From positions 4,774,001 through 4,838,000 of the forward strand of contig JACGWO010000003.1 in assembly GCA_034509735.1 (NCBI GenBank): DNA of 64,000 nucleotides, read 5' to 3'. This DNA is from Sesamum alatum. Its lineage: Eukaryota; Streptophyta; Magnoliopsida; Lamiales; Pedaliaceae. The notes under the pieces are model-generated. The model was not told the origin of the DNA. It saw only the letters and a list, made by a program, of their open reading frames with translations, and did no database searches. Positions 24,396 to 34,249 of this stretch are shown here, one piece after another (position 1 is the stretch's first letter; each line of letters starts with the position of its first letter). A program made the position numbers and the translations under genes.

Positions 24396-26130
24396 CCGGT
24401 TCGATGTAAGGGGCATAGATCTATGTGTTTGGCATGATCTACTTGCTTTTAAATGGCTTTTATTGGCATGTTAGATTACATAAATATATGAATAATATGT
24501 TGATTCAATTGTTTGGATTTAATGGACTTTTGGCATGCTTAATTTTGTTAGATTGGATCTAAAATTGCATGCTTATTTTCAGAATAATATTAGTGTTATT
24601 GTGTTGAAACAGTTTTTAAAAAAAAAAAAAATATTTGGTCGGGCCGGCAGTGGCCGCGCGCGCGCTGGCCTGTGCGCGCGGGCCGGCCCAGCACAACGGC
24701 TGGGCCGTTTTGTGCCGTTTTTCGACTTTTTCCGGAAAATTTAATTTTCTGTATTTTCTGCACAATATTCTGAAATATATTAATTTTGCATTTTTGATTT
24801 TGGAATAATTGGATTATTCCTTGGATTAATTTTTCTTAATTAATTTGGGAATAATACATGCATTGGATGCATTGTGTAAAATGTCCATTAAATTTAAAAT
24901 TTGAATTTTGCATATTATTTATATGTTTATGCTTTTGTGATGTTGGACATCACTTGGATATTTGGAATATCCATTGGTTTTATTGCATGATTATTTGGAA
25001 TAATTATGTTATAATGTGAGTTGATGGAATCAACATGGGATGATCACAAGAGCCCTAGACCTTATGTATGGATGAATGTATGATCATTTATTTTCTGTTG
25101 GGTGGGGCCTGCGTGCCTCTTGTTTTTGGGACTATCATCTCCCGTATTTTCAGCCTCATGATGTTAAGGCTTGTTTTCTTATTACCAATGTATTACTTTC
25201 AGTTGTAATGAGAGTAGATAGGATTGGTGAGGTTTTACTTTTAACAAGCAATTGGAGTCGGAGACCCCAAGGAGGAGCATCAAGGCGTGAAACAAGAAGC
25301 ACTTCAAGGCCCATTGGAATGACAATGTGTTTTTATTATTATTGTAATAATTTAGGACAACCCTAGACAGACCATAGACTCACTGCGGGCTCAGTGGGTC
25401 GCATAGGTTGGACTTGTGATCATCCTAACAGGGGTATGCTATGTTTTCTGCATGCGGCGTATTTATTTATCGCTTTAAATATTGGATATTTATGCATGCT
25501 AAAACACCATAATGTGATGAGGTCTCGGTCACACTTAAACTCTCATTTGGTTGGACCAAATTAAATATTAGGCCCAGAACGGACTTGGATCAAAATGGTA
25601 TTTTGGTCTGTCCGAGCCTTCCATCCACAACAATGTGGTGAGGAAGCTACCACTACCCAAGTGTGGTCTCACGAGTCGTGGCACACTTTGAATAGGGGAA
25701 AGCTGCACTATTGTTGTGAACAAAAAGACTGCGCTCGCTGTTTCCCTGTCTCACGAGTCGTGGGGGGCGACAGTTTGAGGCATGATTTGGTTGATGGGTC
25801 GGGCCCAACACTGAGTAACATGGTTCGCTTGGAGTCCTCGGGACCATGTGAATAGGTGAGGCAAAATATCTTGGGAATCTCATTGGATGAGAATGATATT
25901 GGATATCTTCCATAAGGTCTTCTTCATGTGAATCATAAAAGCGGGGCATGGAGATTACGCTTGTAGATCCCAAGCCCACTAGGAAATGGTTTCCCGAAAC
26001 TCCGCTTGAGAGTGGCGGACTTTCGTATAAATAGTGGGAGGGTTAAAGACTAAATGACCAAGTCTTCAACTTGAACAATAATATTACCATCATCTGCTAA
26101 TTTCTGCTTTACATTTTCATTAATGTAGAT
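24396..26130 (+). other. Copia A untranslated leader
   Basis: About 1.7 kb without a long ORF. At about 24637-24700 it has a very GC-rich, self-complementary block (GGGCCGGC, CGCGCGCG, GCCGGCCC) amid AT-rich sequence. The block is also present in the truncated copy at 4545-4612, so it is a family feature. Confidence 0.7.
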
Positions 26131-27424
26131 ATGTCTAAAAACCCGTTAACCATGATTTTTGAGACTAACAAATTCAACGGAACGAACTACTCGGACTGGC
26201 TGAGAAACCTGAGGATCGTCCTCGGTTTCGAGAACCAAGGCTACGTCTTGGACGAGCCGCCACCGAGCGACTTACCGGAGGGGTCCACGCCTGAAGAACG
26301 TTTGACGTTCGAGAAATGGCATGAGGACAACCGGAAAGTACGCAGTATCATACTGGCATCAAATGTCTAACGACATCCAGAAGCAGTATGAGAGGCTGGA
26401 CAATGTCTCCGCCATAATGCTCCGCATGAACGAGGTTTATGCGGTTCCGGATAGGCATATTAGATATGCCGCCACAAAAGCATTCTTTGGCACCAAGCTC
26501 GCTGAAGGAGCGTCTGTACAGAGTCATGGGGTCAAGATGCTCTCCCTAGTGGAGAAACTCGAGGACCTTAAAGCTGGGCTTAACAATGACACGTACATTG
26601 ACGTGATCCTCCAGTCGCTTCCTCCATCCTATGATCCGTTTGTTGTAAACTACAACATGAACGGACTTGAGAAGTCTATTCATGAGTTGATCAACATGCT
26701 GGTCCAATACGAGGCAACGACCCACAAGTCGGCGTCGATGGTATTAATAGGAGAGGCTTCGACCTCCAAGGCGAATGGCAAGAGGGCCGGACGCTGGAAG
26801 AGGAAGAAGGGCAAAGGGAAGACGGTTGTGGCCCCTGCTCACGCTCCGGGCGTCCCTGTTGCTCCGGTTGGACTGAGCAAAGGGAAAGGGAAGGCCCGTG
26901 GTTCTCAGCGGTCCAAGGCAAATGATGTCTGCATGCATTGCCAAGGGAAAGGGCATTGGAAGAGGGAGTGCCCACAACTCCTCTCCAACCCAGGTGTGTT
27001 TGTGGTTGAAGTTAATATGATTACTAATTCTGCTTCATGGGTATTGGATATCGGGTGTGGTGCTCACATCTGCAATGATTTGCAGGCACTGCAAAGAAGC
27101 AGAAGGCTAACCAAGGATGAGATGATCCTGAGGCTAGGCGATGGCAAGGCCGTTGCTGCGGAGGTCGTAGGATCACTAGAGTTAGCCATTAGTAGTCATG
27201 TTAGGATTGTACTGAACGACTGTTTCTATGTACCTAGCATGATTAAAAACATTGTTTCCATCCCGGTCCTTGATAAGGAAGGATATGAATTTACCATCAA
27301 TAAAAACAGTTTTTTCATTATCAAAGATGGTATTTCTCATCTGCTTGGTACATTGGTCAATGGTCTGTACATACTTCAACAGTCTAATTGGATTATGACT
27401 GCAGAACACAAAACGAAAACGTGA
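26131..27424 (+). pseudogene. gag: Copia A gag and protease, frameshifted
   Basis: Starts MSKNPLTMIFETNKFNGTNY at 26131. The Gag N-terminal domain (GTNYSDWLRNLRIVL) is followed by a frameshift at about 26345 into the frame that carries the rest. The zinc knuckle CMHCQGKGHWKREC is at about 26932-26973. The protease follows, with WVLDIGCGAHIC in place of the usual D-T/S-G triad, so the catalytic neighbourhood is altered. The frame ends in TGA at 27422-27424, shortly before the integrase, which continues in another frame. The lineage within copia was not assigned. Confidence 0.85.
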
Positions 27425-28600
27425 TGATCATAATAACGCACAAATATGGCATGCGAGGTTAGGTCATATCTCTAAAGATAGGATAAGAAGGTTGGTGGAC
27501 TCAAAGAGTCTAGAAATAGACGATTTGGACAATCTACCGACCTGCGAATCCTGTCTAAAGGGAAAGATGACTAAGAAACCCTTTGTTGGACAAAGTACGC
27601 TAGCCAGTGGTCTGTTGGATTTGATCCATACAGATGTCTGTGGTCCACTAAATACTCAGGCTAGAGGTGGGTACTCGTACTTCATAACCTTTACCGATGA
27701 TCACTCACGGTATGGTTATGTTTACCTGATGAGGTACAAGTCTGAAGCCTTTGGAAGGTTTAAGGAATACGGACTTGAAGTAGAGAACCAAACCGGTCGA
27801 AAGATCAAAGCCCTTTGGTCAGACCGAGGTGGAGAGCATTTGAGTGGTGAGTTTACTGATTATCTAAAAGAGAATGGGATTCTCTCTCAGTGGACCCCTC
27901 CTGGAACACCGCAGCTTAATGGTGTGTCTGAAAGGAGGAATCGGACCTTGTTGGACATGGTCCGATCCATGATGAGTTTTACCGAACTACCCCTTTCCTT
28001 CTGGGGATACGCTCTTGAGACGGCGGCCAAAGTTTTGAACTTGGCGCCATCTAAATAGGTATCCCAGACGCCATATGAGATATGGTATGGCAAGCCTGCC
28101 TCCTACAAATACTTGAAAGTGTGGGGTTGCCCCGCATATGTTAAGAGATTAGTGGGAGATAAACTGGACTCGAGGTCTAGTTTATGCAGGTTCATCGGCT
28201 ATCCGAAAGAAACTGCGGGGTATTATTTCTATGATCCCTCCGAGCAAAAGGTTTTTGTCTCACGAAACGCAGTGTTCTTGAAAAAAGATTTTCCATCGGA
28301 TAGTCGACGCGATGAGGTACTCCTTGAGGAATCAAGTGAGGTACCCCAAGAGGCGGCAGTGACATCTGAGCTAGAAGTTCCCACTGATATTGTTCCAGTC
28401 CTCCGTAGGTCAGCCAAAGTATCCCATGCACCTGATAGGTATGGATTTCTGGGCCTGACCGGTCAGTTGGATAATGATCCAAAGACGTACAGAGAAGCGA
28501 TGTCGGACATCGATTCGGACAAGTGGCTTGAGGCCATGAAATCCGAGATGGACTCGATGGGTACAAACAAGGTTTGGACCCTAGCAGATCCACCAAAAGG
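27425..28600 (+). pseudogene. Copia A integrase and linker, interrupted
   Basis: The HHCC finger (WHARLGHIS...CESCLKGK) starts near 27448. The DDE core follows: LIHTDVCGP, LWSDRGGEH, and the Glu in NGVSERRNRT. An in-frame TAG at 28056-28058 (after LNLAPSK) breaks it. The next frame from 28059 carries the integrase C-terminus (VWGCPAYVKR, FIGYPKETAGYYFY) and the linker to RT, ending near VWTLADPPKGVKP. Confidence 0.85.
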
Positions 28601-29700
28601 GGTTAAACCCGAAGCTGGAACATACATTCTGATGAAGTCATACGGAGATATGATTTCATCAAGAACGAGTCCGATCCTTGTGTATACAAGAAGATCAGTG
28701 GGAGCTCAGTTGCGTTTTTGGTGCTTTACGTGGATGACATCTTACTCATTGGGAATGATGCTAAGATGTTAGGTACCACTAAAGCTTGGCTGTCAATGCA
28801 ATTCTCCATGAAGGATATGGGTGAGGCATCCTACATCCTTGGCATCAAGATCTACAGGGATAGATCTAGAAGGATGTTAGGAATGGCCCAGTCCTCGTAC
28901 ATTGAGAAAGTCTTGAAGAGATTCAAGATGGAGAACTCAAAACGAGGATTCCTTCCTATGAGGCATGGAATTAAGTTATCCAAGAAGCAGTCTCCTTAGA
29001 CTGATGAGGAGCTTAAAAGGATGTTGGACATCCCCTATGCTTCAGCCGTAGGCAGCATACAGTATGTTGTTCAATGCACTAGACCTGATGTGGCTTTCGG
29101 TTTAAGCGTAACAAGTCGATATCAGTCGTGTGCCGGGGAGGCACACTGGAGTGCAGTCAAGACTATCCTGAAGTAACTGAAAAAGGACTAAGGACATGTT
29201 CTTGATCTACGGCAGTGGAGAGTTGATACTGGAAGGCTAATAGCGACACTAGCTTCCAATCGGATGACGATGATGCCAAGTCTCAGTATGGTTTTGTATT
29301 TAGACTAAATGGTGGCGTGGTTACTTGGAAGAGTTCCAAGTAGGCTACCACGACGGACTCCACCATAGAGTTTTGAATACATAGCGGCTTTGGAAGCTGC
29401 TAAGAAGTGGTTTGGTTGATGAGCTACATCCAAGGGTTGGATGTAGTACCTAGCATTGCTAAGCCTATAATTATCTTTTATGATAACAACGGGACGATAG
29501 CGCTAGCAAAGGAACCGAGATCTCATCACGATCCAAGCATATTCTTAGACGCTACCATCTACTTAGAGAGATGGATAGCAAGACTGACGTTCGGTTGGAC
29601 CGAGTCAGCTCCGCAGAAAACATAGCAGATCCACTTGCTAAGCCCATGTCGCAAGTTGCCCATACTCACCATCTGAATAAGAGGTTCGAGGTCAATGGGT
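28600..29700 (+). pseudogene. Copia A reverse transcriptase / RNase H, deleted and broken
   Basis: The RT begins normally but loses its central part at about 28610-28640. Sequence jumps from the N-terminal RT (KGVKP) to a segment shortly before the active site. The active site YVDD is at 28727-28738, in another frame. A TAG at 28997-28999 and more stops near 29175-29230 and 29341 break the RNase H. A recognisable end (YDNNGTIALAKEPRSHH) is at about 29480-29530. The product cannot be functional. Confidence 0.85.
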
Positions 29701-29710
29701 GATTGGCTTT

Positions 29711-29726
29711 AGGTCAAGTGGGAGAT
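29711..29726 (+). promoter_or_regulatory. Polypurine tract of copia A
   Basis: AGGTCAAGTGGGAGAT lies directly before the 3' LTR. The same sequence precedes the copia B LTR (55728-55743) and the copia C LTR (61974-61989), which shows the families are related. Confidence 0.8.
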
Positions 29727-31954
29727 TGTTGGAATAGGTGACCAGAAAGCCAATAGGTTTGGCAATTTGTAACCTATCCGACAACTTGATGTGAATGTAA
29801 TATTATTATGTGATGAATAAGATGAGTGTTCGTCACCAATGGTACCTTCTTTGTTGCGCTCATCTTACATTTGTTAAACCGGTGTTTAACTTATATCGCA
29901 ACAAAGCCCACAGACCATGAATAACAACTCGTGCAGTTGGGCCACGCATTGGATGGTGGTCATGAAACAAACTGATTAAGAGTTGGGTCTGAAACGTTCC
30001 AAGTCGAGGACCTCGAGACAGGGCATCGAGAGTCCTATTGAGACTTGCGTCAAGAGTCGTGTTCATTAGATGAGTGCCGTGTTTCATCGGCGATAGGCGT
30101 GGGACGCCTACACGATCTTGATGGGTTGGTCGACTGGGGTCGAGCCGACTGGACTGACTCGTGGGGATCATCATATGGAAGCCTTGGAGGCTTGGTCGGT
30201 ATGATTGGTTTTCCCCGGTTCCGATAGTATGGGAGTAATCCTCAGACTTGAGGGATCATGGCAGTCGCGTGCACAGGACGGCTGTATCTTGGATCTGGCG
30301 AGAGGTAATCATTCTGTAAGATGATTATCATAAGCCTTGTTCAGTGCAGTCAGAATGTGTAGCGAGGACGGTGGATTCCAAGAAGAGGATCCGTCCCCTG
30401 TCAGTATGTGACAGAGGTATCTCCTATGCACTCGGAGACACGTTCATGCTGTTCGAAGCTATGGCCACAGTGGTTGGTCGAACAGGGAATGGTTTCCTGT
30501 GTCGACACAATGAAGCATACGTGGTCTCGAGTATTAAGCATTGATGCCTATTCAAGGATGGGAACCGACGCCTAATTCCATACCCTAGACTTAGGCCGGG
30601 AGACGGTAGACGGAAGGATCGTACCCGTACGGAATCGGCGCCTAAATGTTCACGCCAATTCACCTAGTCTCTAGTGCCATGGACCGTTGTTAGACGGCCA
30701 CCCATGGTAACGGGCCCTTGTGGGACACGGGCCCAAGTCTAGCTGAGGGTGAACCTAAAGGGTCACACACAAATCACCGAGAAGGTTGAGAGATCGACTT
30801 GGAGTCAATCTCGAAGGATAAAATAAGTAATTGGATTACTTAAGGGAAAGTCTATTAGATGGACGGGCCGATATTGTATCGGGCTTTCATTTAATCGGTA
30901 AATTGGATTTTCGATTAAATATGAAAAGTTGAGATGTTGAGACGTTGGATCTTTTAATTGGATTAAAAGATCAACGGGAATAATTTAAGTGGACATTAAA
31001 TTGGATTTAATATTGGGTTCGTCGTAATTGGATTACGATAAAACCCGGTCCGTTAAATTATACCCGAGAGGAGAAATAATTCCTAATTTGGAATAGGAAG
31101 AAGTTGGACTTCTTCCCTTAATTAAACATGGCCGACATGCTCCCTTGGAGGAAGCAAAATCAGCCATGTTGCATGCTAGGTGGTATGTTGACTTGTCTCT
31201 TTTGGAAAGAGACAAATCAACTCCAATCAAGCTCTTCCCTTTTGGTATGATTTGATCATATCATAAATTTTGGTAGGCTTGATTGAAGAATTGATGGTGA
31301 TTGATTGGAATGAATCTAGACATCCTTGGATGAACCTAGACACATTCCAATAATCACATTAATTATGTATATATATTAGAATATACAACACCTAGCATAA
31401 GTGATTCATTATTCATCTTTTTCTAGGAAAAAGAGAAGACAAAAATCCTCTCCTCTCTCTCAAAATTTCGTGCTCCCTCCCTCTCTTACACTTGTGTTCT
31501 TCACTTGATTTTGAATCAAGAAGAAGAACAAAGTAAGTTTAAGAGAACACTAATTCATAGTGTTCTTCTCTTAAACCGATTCCTTCCTAAACCCGTTCTT
31601 TTCTAACAAGAAGAACGTGTGTTTCTTCCGGTGTGGTGTGGATCACCTTTGGAGAATCCATACGTTTGGATTTCGTGAGCATTCCGGAGAAGGAAAAACG
31701 CTAGTAGCCGGGAGCATACGCTAAACAATCAAAGGTAATGGTTTATTACGCTTTGATTGATTCATTTGTATATCTATGCCCTATGTGTTTAAATATATGT
31801 TTTAATATTTACACATCCTACATCGAACGCCCGGTTGAGCACCCAAGGGTACACCCCTTGGGATTCGCGTATTTTGAATTTGATTTAAATTTACGCACTT
31901 TTCCACGCTTCCTCGCTTCCGCTCGCGCTCCCGGGCGGATCCACTTGTCCTTCA
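29727..31954 (+). repeat. Copia A 3' LTR (full length, 2228 bp)
   Basis: Complete LTR with TG...CA ends. The segment 30791-31262 is a run of short inverted repeats with three-base centres. An AT-rich TATATATATTAG stretch at about 31367 is the likely core promoter. Confidence 0.92.
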
Positions 31955-32433
31955 AGAACATGCTTGTTGCAGACATACGTGAAAAGAGATGCGTGCACGG
32001 CTGCGTGAATCTTGGCGGCATGAAGAATAGTCGCGTGGTGACCAAGCACGTCTTCGGTCCACTCCCAATAGCCGGGGTAAAAGGATACTTCGCCATACTT
32101 CGATTGAGGAGTCCTCCATGAAGTCCCGTTGGTGGCAAGGTGGCGGTTCGGAAGAACAAATTCGGTGTCGGCCTTGACGTCATGAAGAGAGGACTTGAGC
32201 AACAATACCTTGGCTTGAGAAGAAACATTCGAACGGGGGTCAAGCGTATCTTTGATCACCTCTTCGGACCACTCATGAAGATGCATAGACTTGGATAAAG
32301 AACGAGACTTGGAGGGACGGGTGACATTGGCGGGCTCGTGAACACATAGGGTGGTGCCTTTCACTTTGAGATTGTCCTTACCACTTCGGATGACGATGCT
32401 TGGGAATGGCTCGGTACGATCTTCGAAGTCCAT

Positions 32434-33120
32434 GTCTACAAAAAAAAAAAAAAAAGAAAAAAGAAGTGTGAAGAAATTAAGAGCCAAGGAATATGCGTAC
32501 GCGTGCATGTACATGAAAACAAGTAGCATGAGCCAAAATACAAGGATCTCCCACGGTCAAGTTCATAAATACTTTGCGAGCAAAATTCCATGGAAGCCTT
32601 TCTAAGAAAAGATGAATGAGTTCATACCAATTTATGTTTAAAAGACACCGAGCAATAGCAGATTCTGTTCGCGGAGGCAAAATAGGAGGAGATCAATGTT
32701 CTGTTTATATTACCGTGAAGGAATTCATTATGATGATCATAGTTTTATACTTGAATTCCAAAGTTAAAATTTTGAAACCTTCCATCAAAGTCCAGCACGT
32801 GAACCGAGAATGTGCTAATGGAGAAAACCACATTGCATTTCAAAAGGAATTTGAGTTATGCTGAAGATGTGCATAAGGAAAATCTGATGCAATTGCCAAA
32901 AGAAACCAAATGGCTATCAAAAAAATTTTTGCCAAGCTGCTGCGAAGTCGACTGAATTTGGGCCAAAATTGTTGGGCCTTTTGTCAAGCAAATGTCTTGG
33001 GTTTTTGATAGGCTCATATTCAAAAAAAAAAAAAAAAAAAAAAACGAGAAGGAATTACTTCAAGTCCCGCCTCCGACGACAATTGGCATGTTTTCCGCCG
33101 AGCCTTGAAGTGGGGGCATC
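32434..33120 (+). other. Tat region between antisense gene and 3' LTR, with polypurine tract
   Basis: It holds a T-rich (minus strand) tract ending in TAG just before the PMD start codon, which looks like a 3' splice site and suggests a further upstream exon or a spliced 5' leader. A minus-strand frame at 32477-32680 might be part of that exon, unproven. The tract AAGTGGGGGCATC (33108-33120) touches the 3' LTR and is the Tat polypurine tract. Confidence 0.6.
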
Positions 33121-33783
33121 TGTTGACGTCAAAATATTTTGGAATAAATTACCAATTAAAGCCCAAATAAATCGGCTAGCAATTGGGTTCCAAGATAAAA
33201 GTCCATAATAAATTTAGGCTCGTCACGAAGAAATTAAATTCATAAACCCATATTAAATTTGGGTCTTATGTATTTTTATGGGTCAATCCAAATGAATATA
33301 TATATTATCTTTGGATTGACTAAAATTGGGCCAAGTACATGTTCATAAATACAGTCCATCAAAAGACTAGTCCATGTCAAAGCCCACGGTGATAAAGCCC
33401 AATGGAAGAGCCCAAACTGCTAAAGCCTAGCTCCTACCTATAAATAGAGCCTCAACCTCACACAAAGGGATACATACGATACAAGCAAAATCCAGCAAGA
33501 GCAAGTCCAAAAGCTTTCTCCAAACGACGAAGCTCTGCAATTACCAGGCTTTGATACGAAATTTCAAAGTGCTACGTGATCGCCTTCTACAAGTCAAGAG
33601 GGAGATTACACATTCGATTCAAGAACAAGCTTCAAGCCCTTAATCTATATTCGTAGTGAAGAATCAGGGGGTTACTTAAATTCAGAGATTGTAAATCACT
33701 TTATATTAAAATTAATATATTGTTTGGTCCATATTTTTCTTGTCGTGCAATTATTTTTTGCAGACACGAAATTTGTGTGAACA
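33121..33783 (+). repeat. Tat gypsy 3' LTR
   Basis: A 663-bp partner of 11298-11961 with the same termini, followed by the TCCTC target duplication. TATA box at 33439-33446. Confidence 0.95.
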
Positions 33784-34090
33784 TCCTCTTATAAGACTAT
33801 GGAGTTTATAAGATGTTAGATTTTATATTAAAAATAAGTTCATGAAGCGTTAAAATAAGATCATGGAATTTATAAGACGTTACTAATGATAAATTTTGTA
33901 ATTAATTTGAAAAAATTTATTAAGATCTTATAAATAAGTTAATAATTTTGTATTTTCTTTAAAAAATTTATAAGCTCGTAACATTTTATTTTTAAATATT
34001 ATAATAAAATCTATGAAACAATTAGTGGCATCTTAGAAATTCTCGAACATGTTGTAAGATATTTTGGAAGACTTAGCCAATCGCACTCTA
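33784..34090. repeat. Foldback / MITE-like fragment upstream of the BSD2-like gene
   Basis: Repeats of CTTATAAG, TTATAAGATGTTAG and AAAATAAG match the arms of the element at 8936-11297. The far end GACTTAGCCAATCGCACTC mirrors that element's left end GGGTGTTTGGCTAAG. It is either the rest of the same element cut by Tat or a second copy. Confidence 0.6.
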
Positions 34091-34249
34091 AGTTGTAAGA
34101 GATAATATCTTCTCAAAGCTGGGGCGAGCCTTATCTAGATATATTCTCAAACAGCGGCTCTCCTGCACTGAAAGCTGTACTTCTTGTGCAAAAGAGGGGG
34201 CAAAAACAAGAGAGGAAAAGGAAATCAATTTCAACATCCCCTCACAGAA

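Larger units (their letters stand above)
22514..31954 (+). mobile_element. Ty1/copia retrotransposon, family A, nested in the Tat element
   Basis: The LTRs run TGTTGGAATAGG...TTCA at 22514-24381 and 29727-31954. The primer site is at 24384, a 1.7-kb leader is followed by gag-protease-integrase-RT-RNase H, and a polypurine stretch AAGTGGGAGA lies before the 3' LTR. Flanking pentamers are AGAAT (22509-22513) and AGAAC (31955-31959), four of five identical, consistent with a target duplication with one later change. Integrase before RT is the copia order. The 5' LTR has lost 360 bp and the coding region has several breaks. The LTRs are otherwise very similar by eye, so insertion was fairly recent. 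Confidence 0.93.
19966..32433 (-). pseudogene. Antisense plant-mobile-domain (PMD) gene carried by the Tat element, split by copia A
   Basis: Reading leftwards, the first exon starts with ATG at 32431-32433, preceded by a pyrimidine tract and TAG that could be a splice acceptor. It runs to 31955, is interrupted by copia A (22514-31954), and resumes at 22513. PMD hallmarks follow at once (QAFLELWCPSR, SLWDIRGLCGLPVRGEF). The frame shifts once at about 21505-21520, after which translation fits again to 20973. A 116-bp intron (20857-20972) joins the last exon (20856-19966), whose C-terminal half is a long Glu/Lys/Leu coiled coil (about residues 180-290 of that segment). PMD proteins include MAIN/MAIL1 and many transposon-encoded copies; their biochemical role is unclear. 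Antisense extra ORFs between pol and the 3' LTR are known in Tat elements. The strand, the position between pol and the polypurine tract, and the matching junction KHV/LQAF across the copia insertion are seen directly. Confidence 0.82.
11298..33783 (+). mobile_element. Ty3/gypsy Tat-lineage retrotransposon with antisense PMD gene; contains nested copia A
   Basis: LTRs of 664 and 663 bp (11298-11961, 33121-33783) start TGTTGACGTC and end TGTGAACA. They are flanked by the perfect target duplication TCCTC (11293-11297, 33784-33788). The order is LTR, primer site, gag, protease, RT, RNase H, second (archaeal-type) RNase H, integrase, spacer, antisense gene, polypurine tract, LTR. A second RNase H after the usual one is the mark of the Tat clade. 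Removing the nested copia A (9.4 kb) leaves about 13 kb. The two LTRs differ by roughly a dozen substitutions by eye, suggesting moderate age. Pol has frameshifts and stops. Confidence 0.93.

Noticed and set aside
30791..31262. CRISPR-like array
   Set aside because: Units are inverted, not direct, repeats with three-base centres and no constant repeat or spacers, and the genome is a plant.
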